Assembly (NCBI GenBank): GCA_014905825.1
Contig: JACGCN010000006.1
Span: forward strand, 310,001-374,000
Length of the DNA stretch: 64,000 nt
Direction: 5' to 3'
From: Lyophyllum atratum
Lineage: Eukaryota > Basidiomycota > Agaricomycetes > Agaricales > Lyophyllaceae
Part shown: piece by piece, positions 25,056 to 35,220 of the stretch
Position numbering within the stretch: the stretch's first letter is position 1
How the letters are laid out: each line of letters opens with the position of its first letter
Made by a program: the position numbers and the translations under genes
The notes under the pieces: model-generated
Database searches by the model: none
Told to the model about the DNA's origin: nothing
Seen by the model: the letters and a program-made list of their open reading frames with translations, nothing else

Positions 25056-26518
25056 TTAGAAGCGGAGTCTGAGGTACTGCTCATGTTCGCTTCGAGTAAA
25101 CTGATATCATGGTGGGTCTTCGAATGAGATCAATGTATCAGACTCATCGGACAAAGAGAGAGAGGACATAGTAACTAACGTCAGACCATGTTTGTGCGAA
25201 TCGGTTGAGGCGGGACGCGATGTCCGTAACATCATTGACCAGAACAGCCAAAGCTTGCTGGACTTGCTGGAGCAATGCGCGGCGGTTGTTGACATCTACC
25301 GCTTCTCGATCTACCGCATTCTTCTTGTCACGTAGTTCTAGGTCACGGAATATGAATATCCAGTTCAGAGATATATATAAAAAAAAAAAAAGCCCACCTG
25401 CTTCTTCGCGGTAAGTTACATCGAGCGCTCTGCGGGCATCGTCAGCACTTGTAACCCCCAGACCCTAGAGATTTGCCGTTAGCCACGTAACCTAGGCGAA
25501 GTCACCAAGCAGCTTCCAACGTACACCTAGGATCTCGGATATAAGCCAAGAGAATAAAGGGTTTATTCCCAGGATTTGTTTTATTCCCCTCTCGAGCTTA
25601 GCCGCCTATAAAGACCAATGAGTGCAATTTGAGATGTTTTGCGGATTTCTCGTTTACCGTAGATTGATGCCTATTTGAATAAATGGTAAGCCAGTCATGC
25701 AATGAATATGAGGGAGTAAAGACCTTACCCAGCGATGTCGGCCTGCAGATTCTGCATATCACGTTGCAATTTGTCTGATCGGGCGTCATAATCTTTTCTC
25801 TGTCCGGCTTCAAATTCGGAGAACTGGGTCTTGAAAGCCTCAACTAGACGGCGGAGATCAGTGAACCCTTGGGAAGTACTTGCGGACGAGGTCTTGATCT
25901 CATCGCCACGAGGGTCCTGTGGAACGCGTGTTGGTAAGAAACCGTGGATTCGAAGCATTGGGAAATAATACCTTGGAAAAGGCAGCAACGAGAGCTCGGT
26001 TCGCCTCCCATTGAGCTTCATCTACATTGAATTGATCGGAGACGTTTTTCTTGAAATCTAATGGGTGGTAAGTAACCGGGAAGAAAATTGGTTCATTGAA
26101 CGATTACCATTGAGATACTGGTACGCCAATGTAGCGAGCGTAGTCGTCTCTCGGAGCAATCGAGCATAGGTCTGAAGACAGAGTATGTCGCAATCAGATG
26201 TTTTTAGATATTTGTTGCTTCGTGATACATGGAAATCCTCACGTCGCTAAGGGTATGCCATTCTGGTTGCCATTTTCTGTCAGGCTGGTTTACATCGACC
26301 GATTGTAACGCATTTTCCGAGCGAACGAAGGACTGGGCGACCCCAACAGCGTCGGTTCCCAGTTGACCGGGGTCGGTCGAGGGTGCAATGCCGGTAATAA
26401 CGCCTGGAACCAAGAGCGCATCCTGAATCGCCTTGTTGACAGATTCGGTCATACCAGCATTCGCCTTGTTGATAGCGGCCACCAGTTCATCGACGTTGAA
26501 AGCATTGTCGAAACTCAT
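25056..26518 (-). CDS. Helical protein, microexon family member 1 (C-terminally shortened)
   Basis: Nine exons on the minus strand: 26243-26518, 26108-26171 (64 nt), 25972-26057 (86), 25729-25916 (188), 25658-25670 (13), 25525-25605 (81), 25398-25464 (67), 25180-25337 (158) and 25056-25100 (45). Phases agree; about 325 residues. It opens MSFDNAFNVDELVAAINKAN. Most of the protein is amphipathic helix (RRLVEAFKTQFSEFEAGQ, DKLQRDMQNLQADIA, ALLQQVQQALAVLVNDV), with a modest hydrophobic stretch after the microexon. The 64-, 86-, 13-, 67- and 158-nt exons match the gene at 27167-28842. The last exon is much shorter than in the relatives and does not keep their C-terminal helix. Function unknown. 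Alternating long helices resemble alpha-pore-forming protein families, but that is inference. Confidence 0.65.
25658..25670 (-). other. 13-nt microexon of family member 1
   Basis: Flanked on the minus strand by ..AAATAG and GTAAAC. It restores phase (2 + 13 = 15) between the 188-nt and 81-nt exons. Confidence 0.65.
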
Positions 26519-27166
26519 GTTATCTGGTTTGTGATTTTGAGATGTGGGTGTTGATAAATCGTCAGTCACGGCCTCCGCGCTTTTATATGAAGAACGCGCT
26601 ATCTTGTCCAGGATAGGATGCTGATTTCTTCACGTCAGGCATAACTGGACGCAAGCCTGGCCCTTCCTCTCCCCTGATTGCGTTGGGTTAACGCCTTCAT
26701 GACAGGAACCCCTTGAGGCACGCCGCACAGGGTCCGCGTAAATATTCTTTCCTCCAGGGAGAACTGAGAATAGAAAAGGTCACATTTCCAGAATTCTTCA
26801 CCACGGCGAAGTTTTATGCCGACGACTAATGGAGTCGCTAGCGGAATCAAAGACGACCGCCCAGTTCCTGATCTTCGAGTGACTGGAAACCCATGATCAG
26901 GCTAGCGGAGTACGTTCACGAGTCCTACGGTACTTACTCGCAGCACCGGAAGAAAGTTGTAGTGACAGTTTGGATTCGTAGCATTCACGTAAAAGTTGTC
27001 GAACGCAATTATTTAGACATGTTAGGGGCAGAGTGTGATAGTGTTAATATTATCGATGTACGGACGGAGATCTCAGATTCATGATACATCCTCCCTAACC
27101 CGGCTTGCTCCCATCCTGATACAGTACACAAGTTACAGGAGCTAAGATACAAGGACAAAATTATCC
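26519..27166. other. Intergenic between two minus-strand paralogues
   Basis: Promoter of family member 1 and 3' flank of member 2. Apart from a TATA-like box, nothing seen. Confidence 0.5.
26581..26587 (-). promoter_or_regulatory. TATA-like box of family member 1
   Basis: Minus-strand TATAAAA about 65 nt upstream of the ATG at 26518. Confidence 0.5.
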
Positions 27167-28842
27167 TCATTTAGCTGCAGCCTTTATTCCGGAGCCGTCA
27201 ATAGTTGTCGCATACACGGCGAGGCCTCCGGCGAGTGCGGTATAGGTTGTCCTCATGAATTCGATGCGGGACTGCAAAGTCTAGCATCATAGTGAGTACC
27301 ATCATAGGAACAAAAATGAAGAATCAGGCCACAACTCACCTTGTTGGTCGCAATGTTCTGGAGATCGTAGCTCAGCAGCAAAGCAGCATCACGAGCAACC
27401 TGAATGAACAGATGGATTACTATTGCCCAATGATGTGAAGTTAAACGAATGAAATACATTTCCCCACATCCCACTGAAACCGTCCAGACGCCCGGAGATA
27501 TTCTGAGCATCTTCTTCGCTACGTTGCAATGTGGCCTTCAGCCTAGCCAAGATTGCGAGTTCCTTGTTGAGCTCATCAACCCGGTTTTGCTTCTCGTTGC
27601 GCTCCTCTTTCGCGGCTGTTGGGACAAGTCAGTTTTACTGAAAGAAACAACAAGAACAGTATTACCATTCATCCGCTTGACGTTGACGATGATTTGGGAA
27701 AGCTCCGTAATGGCAGCTCCAATTCCCGCAATCTTGAGAACAATAAATTCCAATACCAAGGTCATAAAGAAGGTAGAATACCAAAATACCAGCGATGACA
27801 CCGGGAGCAGCGGGTCCGAGTGCGGCAATCGAGGCAATCGAGGCAATGAGAGCAAGGCCTCCAACACCAACAGTAATCCCGAGCGCGATGCCCATTTGCT
27901 CGACCTGAAACGAGATAAGAATGTAAAATAAGACGAAGAAAGACACTACTTACCACTTTCTGGCACCTGCAGCGGATGCGACATGATCAGAATATCCTGT
28001 ATGGCCAGGAATGTGCTCCACTTACTCCTTGATCTCCTTGTTCAAGGCAGAGATCTCTGTATTTAGACCAGTGATCTCGGTCGTTATCTTCGTGCCTTGG
28101 TCATCAGCAAAAGTCGAGAACTTGTGTGTGAATGTCTCCACGTCCTGTTGGAGCTCAGTGAATGCCTGGGACTGTGTTTGCCCTTTGACAATCTTTGCGC
28201 CGTTGGGGTTGGGACGCTGGGATCAAACCGCGTACGCTAAGTTTGACATACAAAAAGGGGGGAAATTGAACCTACACCCATGAACTCGGTGATATCGGCA
28301 ATCTTCTCGTCTTGCGTCGATTCCGGGTCGAGGATAGTCGGGATGATCACTTCAACGAAGTCTATGGGGCAAGTGTGAGCGCGTACAATAACTGTTAAGT
28401 ACCTAATGTATATACACCTTTGATATAACCCTCAGTCTTCGTCGCCGAGGTGCGAGAAAACCAAAGCAAGTCGGTATAGCGCTGAAAAGGACCGGTTCAA
28501 TCAGCACCTGACATGACACCAAAGAGATAATCGCGACCGAAGTACCTTCTGATATCCAGCCCAAGTCGGTGCCAGCTTCCCAATCGGGTTGCCGACCTTA
28601 TCCTTGTAATCGTTCTTGTCAACGAATTCGAGATCGTGCTTGATGCGTTCGAACGCCTGGTCCATATTGATGGCGTGCGCAGCGAGGAGCTGCGTCTCGT
28701 CGATGGTCATGCCTTCCGACTCGGAGGCCTTCTGTGCCATGGCGGAATAGACCTTCGCCGTGGTCGCGGCGGACAGCTCGTGGCCCTTCAGGGCTTCGAG
28801 CTCTTTGAGTGCAGCTTCGTATGACGGGGGAGAGGAAGTCAT
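27167..28842 (-). CDS. Helical protein with hydrophobic hairpin, microexon family member 2
   Basis: Ten exons on the minus strand: 28546-28842, 28418-28481 (64), 28276-28361 (86), 28026-28216 (191), 27954-27966 (13), 27782-27904 (123), 27666-27732 (67), 27458-27615 (158), 27340-27399 (60) and 27167-27271 (105). Phases agree; 387 residues. The N-terminus has PPSYEAALKELEAL, then DQAFERIKHDLEFVD. Long amphipathic helices flank one strongly hydrophobic Gly/Ala/Ile-rich segment of about 40 residues, encoded by 27782-27904, which looks like a helical hairpin. No signal peptide is seen. The arrangement (helical bundle, hydrophobic hairpin, helical bundle, about 390 residues) recalls alpha-helical pore-forming proteins such as the ClyA/HBL group. 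I cannot show homology without a profile search, so the call is structural only. Neighbours and regulation give no further clue. Confidence 0.72.
27954..27966 (-). other. 13-nt microexon of family member 2
   Basis: Minus-strand CTGCAG before and GTAAGT after the 13 nt. The exon before it ends in phase 2 and the one after starts in phase 0, so inclusion is needed to keep the frame. Confidence 0.75.
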
Positions 28843-28912
28843 CTTTGAATCTGGAAAGAAGGCAGGCGATAGATGGTATGGGTCTGAAGGGTCTGGACGG
28901 TAAATCAGCTCG

Positions 28913-28919
28913 TATTTAA
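28913..28919 (-). promoter_or_regulatory. TATA-like box of family member 2
   Basis: Minus-strand TTAAATA about 71 nt upstream of the ATG at 28842. Confidence 0.35.
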
Positions 28920-29828
28920 GCCTGGACTTGACAGGGAGAGCGTGGTGCACGAGCTTACATCCTTTCCGATATCGCAAGATGCTTCAGAGGACACTTCGAT
29001 GTTTGCATAGTGGACGTGAAGATTCTTTGGCCATATCCCAATCCAGTCTTCAGCGGATTGCGCTCGATTCGGGAGGCGGAAACGGAAACATTCTCCGCCC
29101 GAACATCATCGGGGCGTGTCCATGACTAGAGGAACGAAACTGGCTAGCTTTTCGGAGGGTGTTACGGTGCCCGTGCACCATCAACGGAGGATCCATAGTA
29201 CATACAACGGATCGTGGCGTTCCTGATCATGAACGAGTCCATCAGTTGTGTTCAGGTTATGTCAATCAGTGAGATTGAAATCTATTTCTGTCCACAACCC
29301 ATGTTTTCCGATTTCTTCACACGGGGAGATCATGCAGGATGCATCAAGAGAAAGTCCATCAGCAAGCAGACCTGGATGTGAGAAGTATCTATCTCCGTCC
29401 AGCGAGAAGTGTTTTGACTCGCTGGTCTAAGGAAAACCGTCTAGGATAGATGGGGACCGCGATAGACTTTCCCCGGAGTCCTTTTTGTGGTATGATATGC
29501 TAGCACAACATGTCAATCGGACGATCTTCATTGATATCGGTGATAGAAGGCGCATTGGAAGCTTCAAGTCAAAATCCTGGTCAGAAGACGATGTCTGTAT
29601 GTCGGAGGCGTCGATTAGCCGGAAGCGAAGTATGTTCACCAGCCATTGTTGCCCAAAGGCGATGGGAAAGAGTGCCACTGGCAAATTTCGGCGGGCAAAG
29701 GGGGCCGTCTGTAGCTCGGAATTGAGCAGCTGTCAAGTTCAAACCTATCAATTTTTCGTCAATTCCATCCCCTGTCGACTCAAATGTCAGCTGATAGGTA
29801 CATACCAGCAAGTGCTTCATTCTGCAGA

Positions 29829-29857
29829 AGGAGTCCACTCGTCATGAGTGGACTCCT
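29829..29857. repeat. Perfect inverted repeat, 12-bp stem, 5-nt loop
   Basis: AGGAGTCCACTC at 29829-29840 and its exact complement at 29846-29857, separated by GTCAT. Confidence 0.85.
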
Positions 29858-30848
29858 GTACATTGATCGCGGCGGGTGCAGAACCAGCATATGTATATTC
29901 TCCTTCTCTCAGGCATCGAAATTTGACTGGACGCGCCCAGTATGTGTTGGGACCTTGAGAGGCTTCATGATATCTCCTTCATGCCTAAGTGATAAAACGA
30001 CGCGTGAACGGGAGGGTCAGCTGAGTAGCAAGGGTGGTATCTGACGTGAACGACGCACATACCTGACCGCGCACTTGACTCTTCAGCAAGATAGGTAGAG
30101 GTTCCCTTGCTAAACAGACAGAGGAGATTCCGTGGCATCCAGTCGAGTAAGTATGTGCACTTGGTCGGGAGGCGGGTTCGCTGCCTTGTGCATTGTAGAT
30201 GACCTGTTACTAAATGAAAGCTCACCTGCACAGAGGTCTCCCGAAATCACTTATTCATCTCGTAGTCGCCGTTGAAGGCCTTTGATCGTTATCCACTCCG
30301 ATGATAGTCGAGCTCAACTCGAGCTCATGACTGTTATAATGAGACCACCGAGTGTGACCTTGTCACAAAGTTAAATATCTCCTCGACTTTCATGCCAGTG
30401 GGTGGCCAACAAAACTGTGCGCTTTCCACGTCTCTAGAGAGCGGCACCTACCAATTATACATTCCCTCACCAACTTGGAGAATGCATGCGAACTGTCATC
30501 AGTACGAGAATATAGCGCATTGTTGCCTGTAAGAACATCTTCACGGAACTCACTACTTAGCATGCTAGGCGGATATATTCCACGCATTTCTTTGGACGTT
30601 AATTGGCCCAAAGGCGGGACCGTGTCGCAGTCCCGTTCGTGGGCAGAACCTCTGTGTCTGCCCGGGGCTCTCCCCCTGCGCCGCGCCTGTATATTTCATA
30701 TAGTGGGGGGTTATATCTCATGTCGTTGATATCCTATAGTATTTCAGCACAGTCAATTCTTGGCGCTCAGAATGTATTTGTATGACCAGCCTTTGCCGGT
30801 ACGCTTGGTAAATTAGCAGGACAGCATGTACTACGAGGTGAATGGTCC

Positions 30849-30871
30849 GGGGGGGGGGGGGGGGGGGGGGG
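30849..30871. repeat. Poly-G run (23 G)
   Basis: Uninterrupted G homopolymer in intergenic DNA. The true length is uncertain because such runs assemble poorly. Confidence 0.8.
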
Positions 30872-31043
30872 AATGCAGGTTGTCTGAGTCTTTCTTCGTT
30901 ATGAGACGATAGCTATCTGTAGTGGAGGGACAGCGACGACAGTATATATATGTAAAGGGAGGAACGTAGGAAGCGTCCGGGGGTGGGGGGGGGATCTTCG
31001 ATCATAAGATCTAGTATGGAGTACAGAACACCGATGGATACAC

Positions 31044-33360
31044 TCAATATTCCGTCTTCTCCGGGTCATCGAACCCCTCAACCGATACATTCCACCTCCA
31101 CCTCCCCTCCAAAAATCCCGTCGCCGTATCCTCCAACACAATATCATTCCTTTTCTGCACATACACCTACACACAACCCAACCGTAAGTCCCTCCCCAAG
31201 TAAAAAAACCAAAAAAGGAGGAACATACAGTCTTATCCGTGACCTTCTGCCTCAGAATCGGTATATTCTCCGCCTCGAGGGGCGACTCCAGCAGCTCCGA
31301 AAGATCCTCAACGGCTTTTTCCAAGTCGCTGTACAACCAAAGTCACGCAAAGTCAGGTTGAGGTTGATGGGGAAGTTATGAGTGGCGTACCGCTGGTTAT
31401 CTTCGAAGAGCTCCTTCTCGTTTCCTTTGGCGAGGTAGTATGCCATGGAGTAGGTCCACTTCAGGGTTGTCCGGCACTTCTCTACCTCTTCTACTGCCTT
31501 CTTCATGAATTGGACCTAGCGCGTGTAACGGCACCATGTCAGCACACTGAATTGAAGAATGATCCCGCAGCCGCATGTACCGACCTCGATCCAGGTAAGC
31601 GCAGAGGTAATCTGCATATCCTCCATCTTCTTCTCCGTCTTGGAGTACAGCTCCACCGAGAGCTTTGCAGATTGCTCGTGGTTCGCCCAGCGGTTGTAAT
31701 ACTGTGGAGGGGGGAGAGCGTGAGTAGTTAGTTGGGCGAGTCACAGAGTGTTGGATAAAACGCACGTGGAGATACCGTTCGAGGGAGGCACGACTCCTGC
31801 TTTGCGCGTCGCGCGCTTCGATCCCGCCCTTTTCGTCGAATCGATTACACGAGTACCACGCGGTGCCGTGCTCCGCCCACGGGCCTTCGAGAGGAGTCAG
31901 GACTACTTCGCAGGGGAGGGAACACCGAACGCACCCATGCACACCCAGCAGAAATCGTTCTTGCACTTCTTACACGTCATATGGCTTGATAAAAACAAAG
32001 GTATCTCAAAAAACACGAAAAAGGCAAGGCCAGAGATCAACGACGTACTTGCATCCCCCATTCTTCTCAATAGTGCTCATACACTGCGGACACTCCTTCG
32101 TATTGCTCTTGATCCAATTCGCAGTCTCACTATCATCCCTGCACTTCTTCAGCCACATCCTCGCCACCCCACACACCACCGGCCGATGATCGCTCTCAAT
32201 CGGGCACCCAAAGCAGAACTTGTGCTCCTTGCTCGCAAGCCCCACCCCAAGCTGCTGGCTCTGGCTCATCTGCGCCGCTTCGCCGATCCCACGCGCCCCG
32301 CACGACACGGTGGGTACCGCCGTCGCCAGGCTCATCTTGGACGCGGCGGCGGGGCACGAGACGGTGTTGGTGCAGGAGGGGTAGGGGCAGTACTTCAGGC
32401 TCGGGTTCGAGGCGACGAAGTGCCGCACCAGCAGCTCCTGGAAGCGCGCCCACGTCGCGGCGTTCTCCACCTCCTCCGCGGGATCGCCGACGGGCTCGGC
32501 GTTGAGCATGAGAAGGGAGCAGATGAAGGGGTCCGGGGCAACGAGGGCACAGCCCTCGGCCATGCACCGGATGGCATGCTCGGCCTCGTCGTTGATTTTG
32601 GAGCTGGCGTAGGCGGTCCAGCACCCAGAGCAGAATGTGTGTTCGCAGTCGAGGGAGAGGGGGTTGAGATTCGGGGAGTCGTCGTAGCAGATCGGGCAGA
32701 CGAAGGGTGTGGGTTTATTGGATTTGGAGGATTTCGGCGCCGTGGGAGTGGTGGAGGGCGGTTTCGGGGACTTGGAGCCCGAGGCGAGGCCGAGGAGTTT
32801 GCTTGAAGAGCGTGTTGGGCGTCTGCTGTTTGATTGATTGTTATTGGCAGAGGAGGAGTGGGATCGGTGTGGTGCGGGGGGTGAGGGGGGCTCCTCGACG
32901 GTTACACCGGCGGCTACGAGGACCTTGGTGGGGTTGTCCATGTATTTCTCAATCAGGCGCTCTTTGTTCCAGGACATGTGCCGCAGCAGAAGTGCCGCTG
33001 TACTCCCCTGTTGTGCGAGGTCGTCCTCATAGCATTAAACAGGTATATATTCCACTTACATCTACCCCGAATATACCACATATGTGGTCTATGTCTGACT
33101 GCATGAGCTTCACGACATCCTTTTGGCTCAGAGACTCATAGTCGACCTCGTATGATTTCCGCTTGCTCTTCGGGGCGACTTTGAAGTCATCAATGTAGGC
33201 ATCCATGTCCATATCGTCCTCGTCCTCTGAAAGAGCTGTTAGTATTGCAGACACGAGGCAAGGGAAGCAGCGTCTGACCGTCCTGGGTTCCATCTATCAT
33301 GTCCTCATCGTCGACGTAATAGTCCTCATCGTCATCAGAGATCTCGTAGTCGGACGACAT
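31044..33360 (-). CDS. RBR-type E3 ubiquitin ligase, Ariadne-1 family
   Basis: Nine exons on the minus strand: 33279-33360, 33060-33226, 32049-33007, 31926-31984, 31766-31884, 31585-31701, 31391-31515, 31229-31328 and 31044-31166. All junctions in phase; 616 residues. An acidic N-terminus (SSDYEISDDDEDYYVDDED) leads to a UBA-like segment (LLRHMSWNKERLIEKYM). RING1 is CPICYDD...CEHTFCSGCW. The IBR includes YCPYPSCTN and HKFCFGC. RING2 reads CPQCMSTIEKNGGCNHMTC with the catalytic Cys at about 402, the residue that takes ubiquitin as a thioester from the E2. The C-terminal Ariadne domain (RWANHEQSAKLS, WTYSMAYYLAKG) normally autoinhibits the enzyme and is released by neddylated cullins. A Ser/Lys/Pro-rich linker of about 60 residues sits before RING1. 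Human HHARI is 557 residues. Confidence 0.93.
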
Positions 33361-35220
33361 TGTAGTGAGGGTGTAGGGTGAGGGTTGTGAGGTAAAGAAA
33401 TGCTGAGCAGATCGATGGGTAGGTGGTCAGAGGAAAGCTGACTGGGCTGCTCCCGCCGTTGAAGATAAAGCCGACCCACGTGACGGTTACTGAAAGCGGT
33501 GGCATTTGGCGATGACTTGGTACGCGTCAAGTCAGATCACTGTTAACCTTCTTGCGGCGGTGACCCGCAACTGTACACGTCAAATGGGAGATATTGGGAT
33601 TCTATGCCAAGGCAATCAACTACCATCATTGCTCAACATTGTGCTATGTCGCGCTTAAGTCACGTAGAACGAGGGGCGGTGTTGTACTTTACTTGAGTAC
33701 ATCGCTTTGAATATACGACATGGCTGCTTTAGTACTCACAGTGCATTTTGGGTCAACCTCTTGGTGGGGAAGTTCACGTTTATGTCGGCCCTGCTAACCT
33801 GTAACACGCTTGGCAACGTAGGAGCGCCGGATCGCCACATCAATATATCGGCATGCCTACTCAGTAAACTAATATTCTCGTCCATAGATTCTGCGATCTG
33901 AGGCCCACCATGACCTTCGTCCAAAAATGTGGTGCTGGTGGCTGGCTGCTGGTGGTCTGTAAATTGGCATGACGAAAGTTATTATCGCACACGTGCGACA
34001 TCTTCTGGTCCAAGCAGGGCCAAGCAGCGTCAATTTTTCGGCTGTTCTAAATCGGGCATGATGTTATTTTTGAACTTGCGACTCTCTGCCACACAGCCTC
34101 GCCACATAACCACCACCACCATGACTAGTCGCTCTTCCCACGGAAACAAAAACGCACTTGCCTCCTTTTTAGAATCCCATAGGATGAAACGTTTGACCAG
34201 AACACGGAGCAGCTATTATGGGTCGCTTTCCCAGATAGGGGAACAATGGGGCTTTGGAACATGGTAGGTATAAACAGCGCATACGACTCGCTGCATAGCT
34301 ATATGCACCTCTTCATCCACAGAGACCTGAGATATCAGGCCTACAGGGACCGCGGATGTCTCTCATGTCATGGTGTTTCTACAGCTCCGAGGAGTCGAGG
34401 ACTCAATGACGACAGGCGGCCATTCTTCGACATCCACTTTATGTCTCCTCGCTGTTCTATTGCAGCCCATCAGCTCGTAGTTTCTCAGTGGTGCTTGGTT
34501 TGTGCCGGAAAAGAAACTCCATGGTCACTGGGGATCCTGGTACTCACTGGTTTTATCGCCTCCACGCCTGAGCTAGGCCCTCCATTTCCAATCGAGTCGC
34601 GGGCCAGCCTGTCTACCTGCACGATAAGCTTACTTACGGATGGGCTCCATGCATATGGGACATCTGGCTCGTACGACCCCTTGGGGAGGGACAACTAGGA
34701 TTCCGGCTGGAAGACGTGAAGCAGACTTGTTGCGTTGTCACCTGTCCCCTGTCACTTACCGAGCCTACGCACCCGTCTGTCCGCAGGTCTGTCCGACAGC
34801 CTCATGGATTGCCAACGCAAGCTCTGATCAGCTTCATCATTTCATGACACTTCCTTCTCTGGTTGTCGCCTAACAGATACGATACGCGACGCAGCGCTTT
34901 CGAACCATTGCCCGGGGTGACTTGGCTACCATGGCCTCTACCAAGCCGGCCTCTCCTCCCGAACATAATTGCCATTTAGGGGTGTCTGGGCTCTTTCCCT
35001 GGTCTGAAACTGTCGACGAACGGCTGTCGAGTGGCGCTGGCCGTGTTCGACTCTCTTCAGCCACGCGACATTTGGTGACGTCACCATTCACATGACCCTC
35101 ACGCGCCTGACGCGTCCGTTGATACGCGGAGTTGATCGAAATCCAGCTCCGCTTGAAAACGCGTTTACCAGAAATTAACGCGTGAATACACGTGACGCTT
35201 GTCTTATCACCCCAACCTCC
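33361..35220. other. Long intergenic region between divergent genes
   Basis: 1.86 kb between the RBR ligase (-) and the gene at 35221 (+). Short plus ORFs at 33929-34267 and 34246-34698 show no domain or coding bias. Promoters of both genes lie at the two ends. Confidence 0.45.

Larger units (their letters stand above)
28843..31043. other. Long intergenic region, no supportable gene
   Basis: 2.2 kb with only short overlapping ORFs on both strands. It contains a perfect 12-bp hairpin (29829-29857) and a 23-nt poly-G run (30849-30871). Confidence 0.45.
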
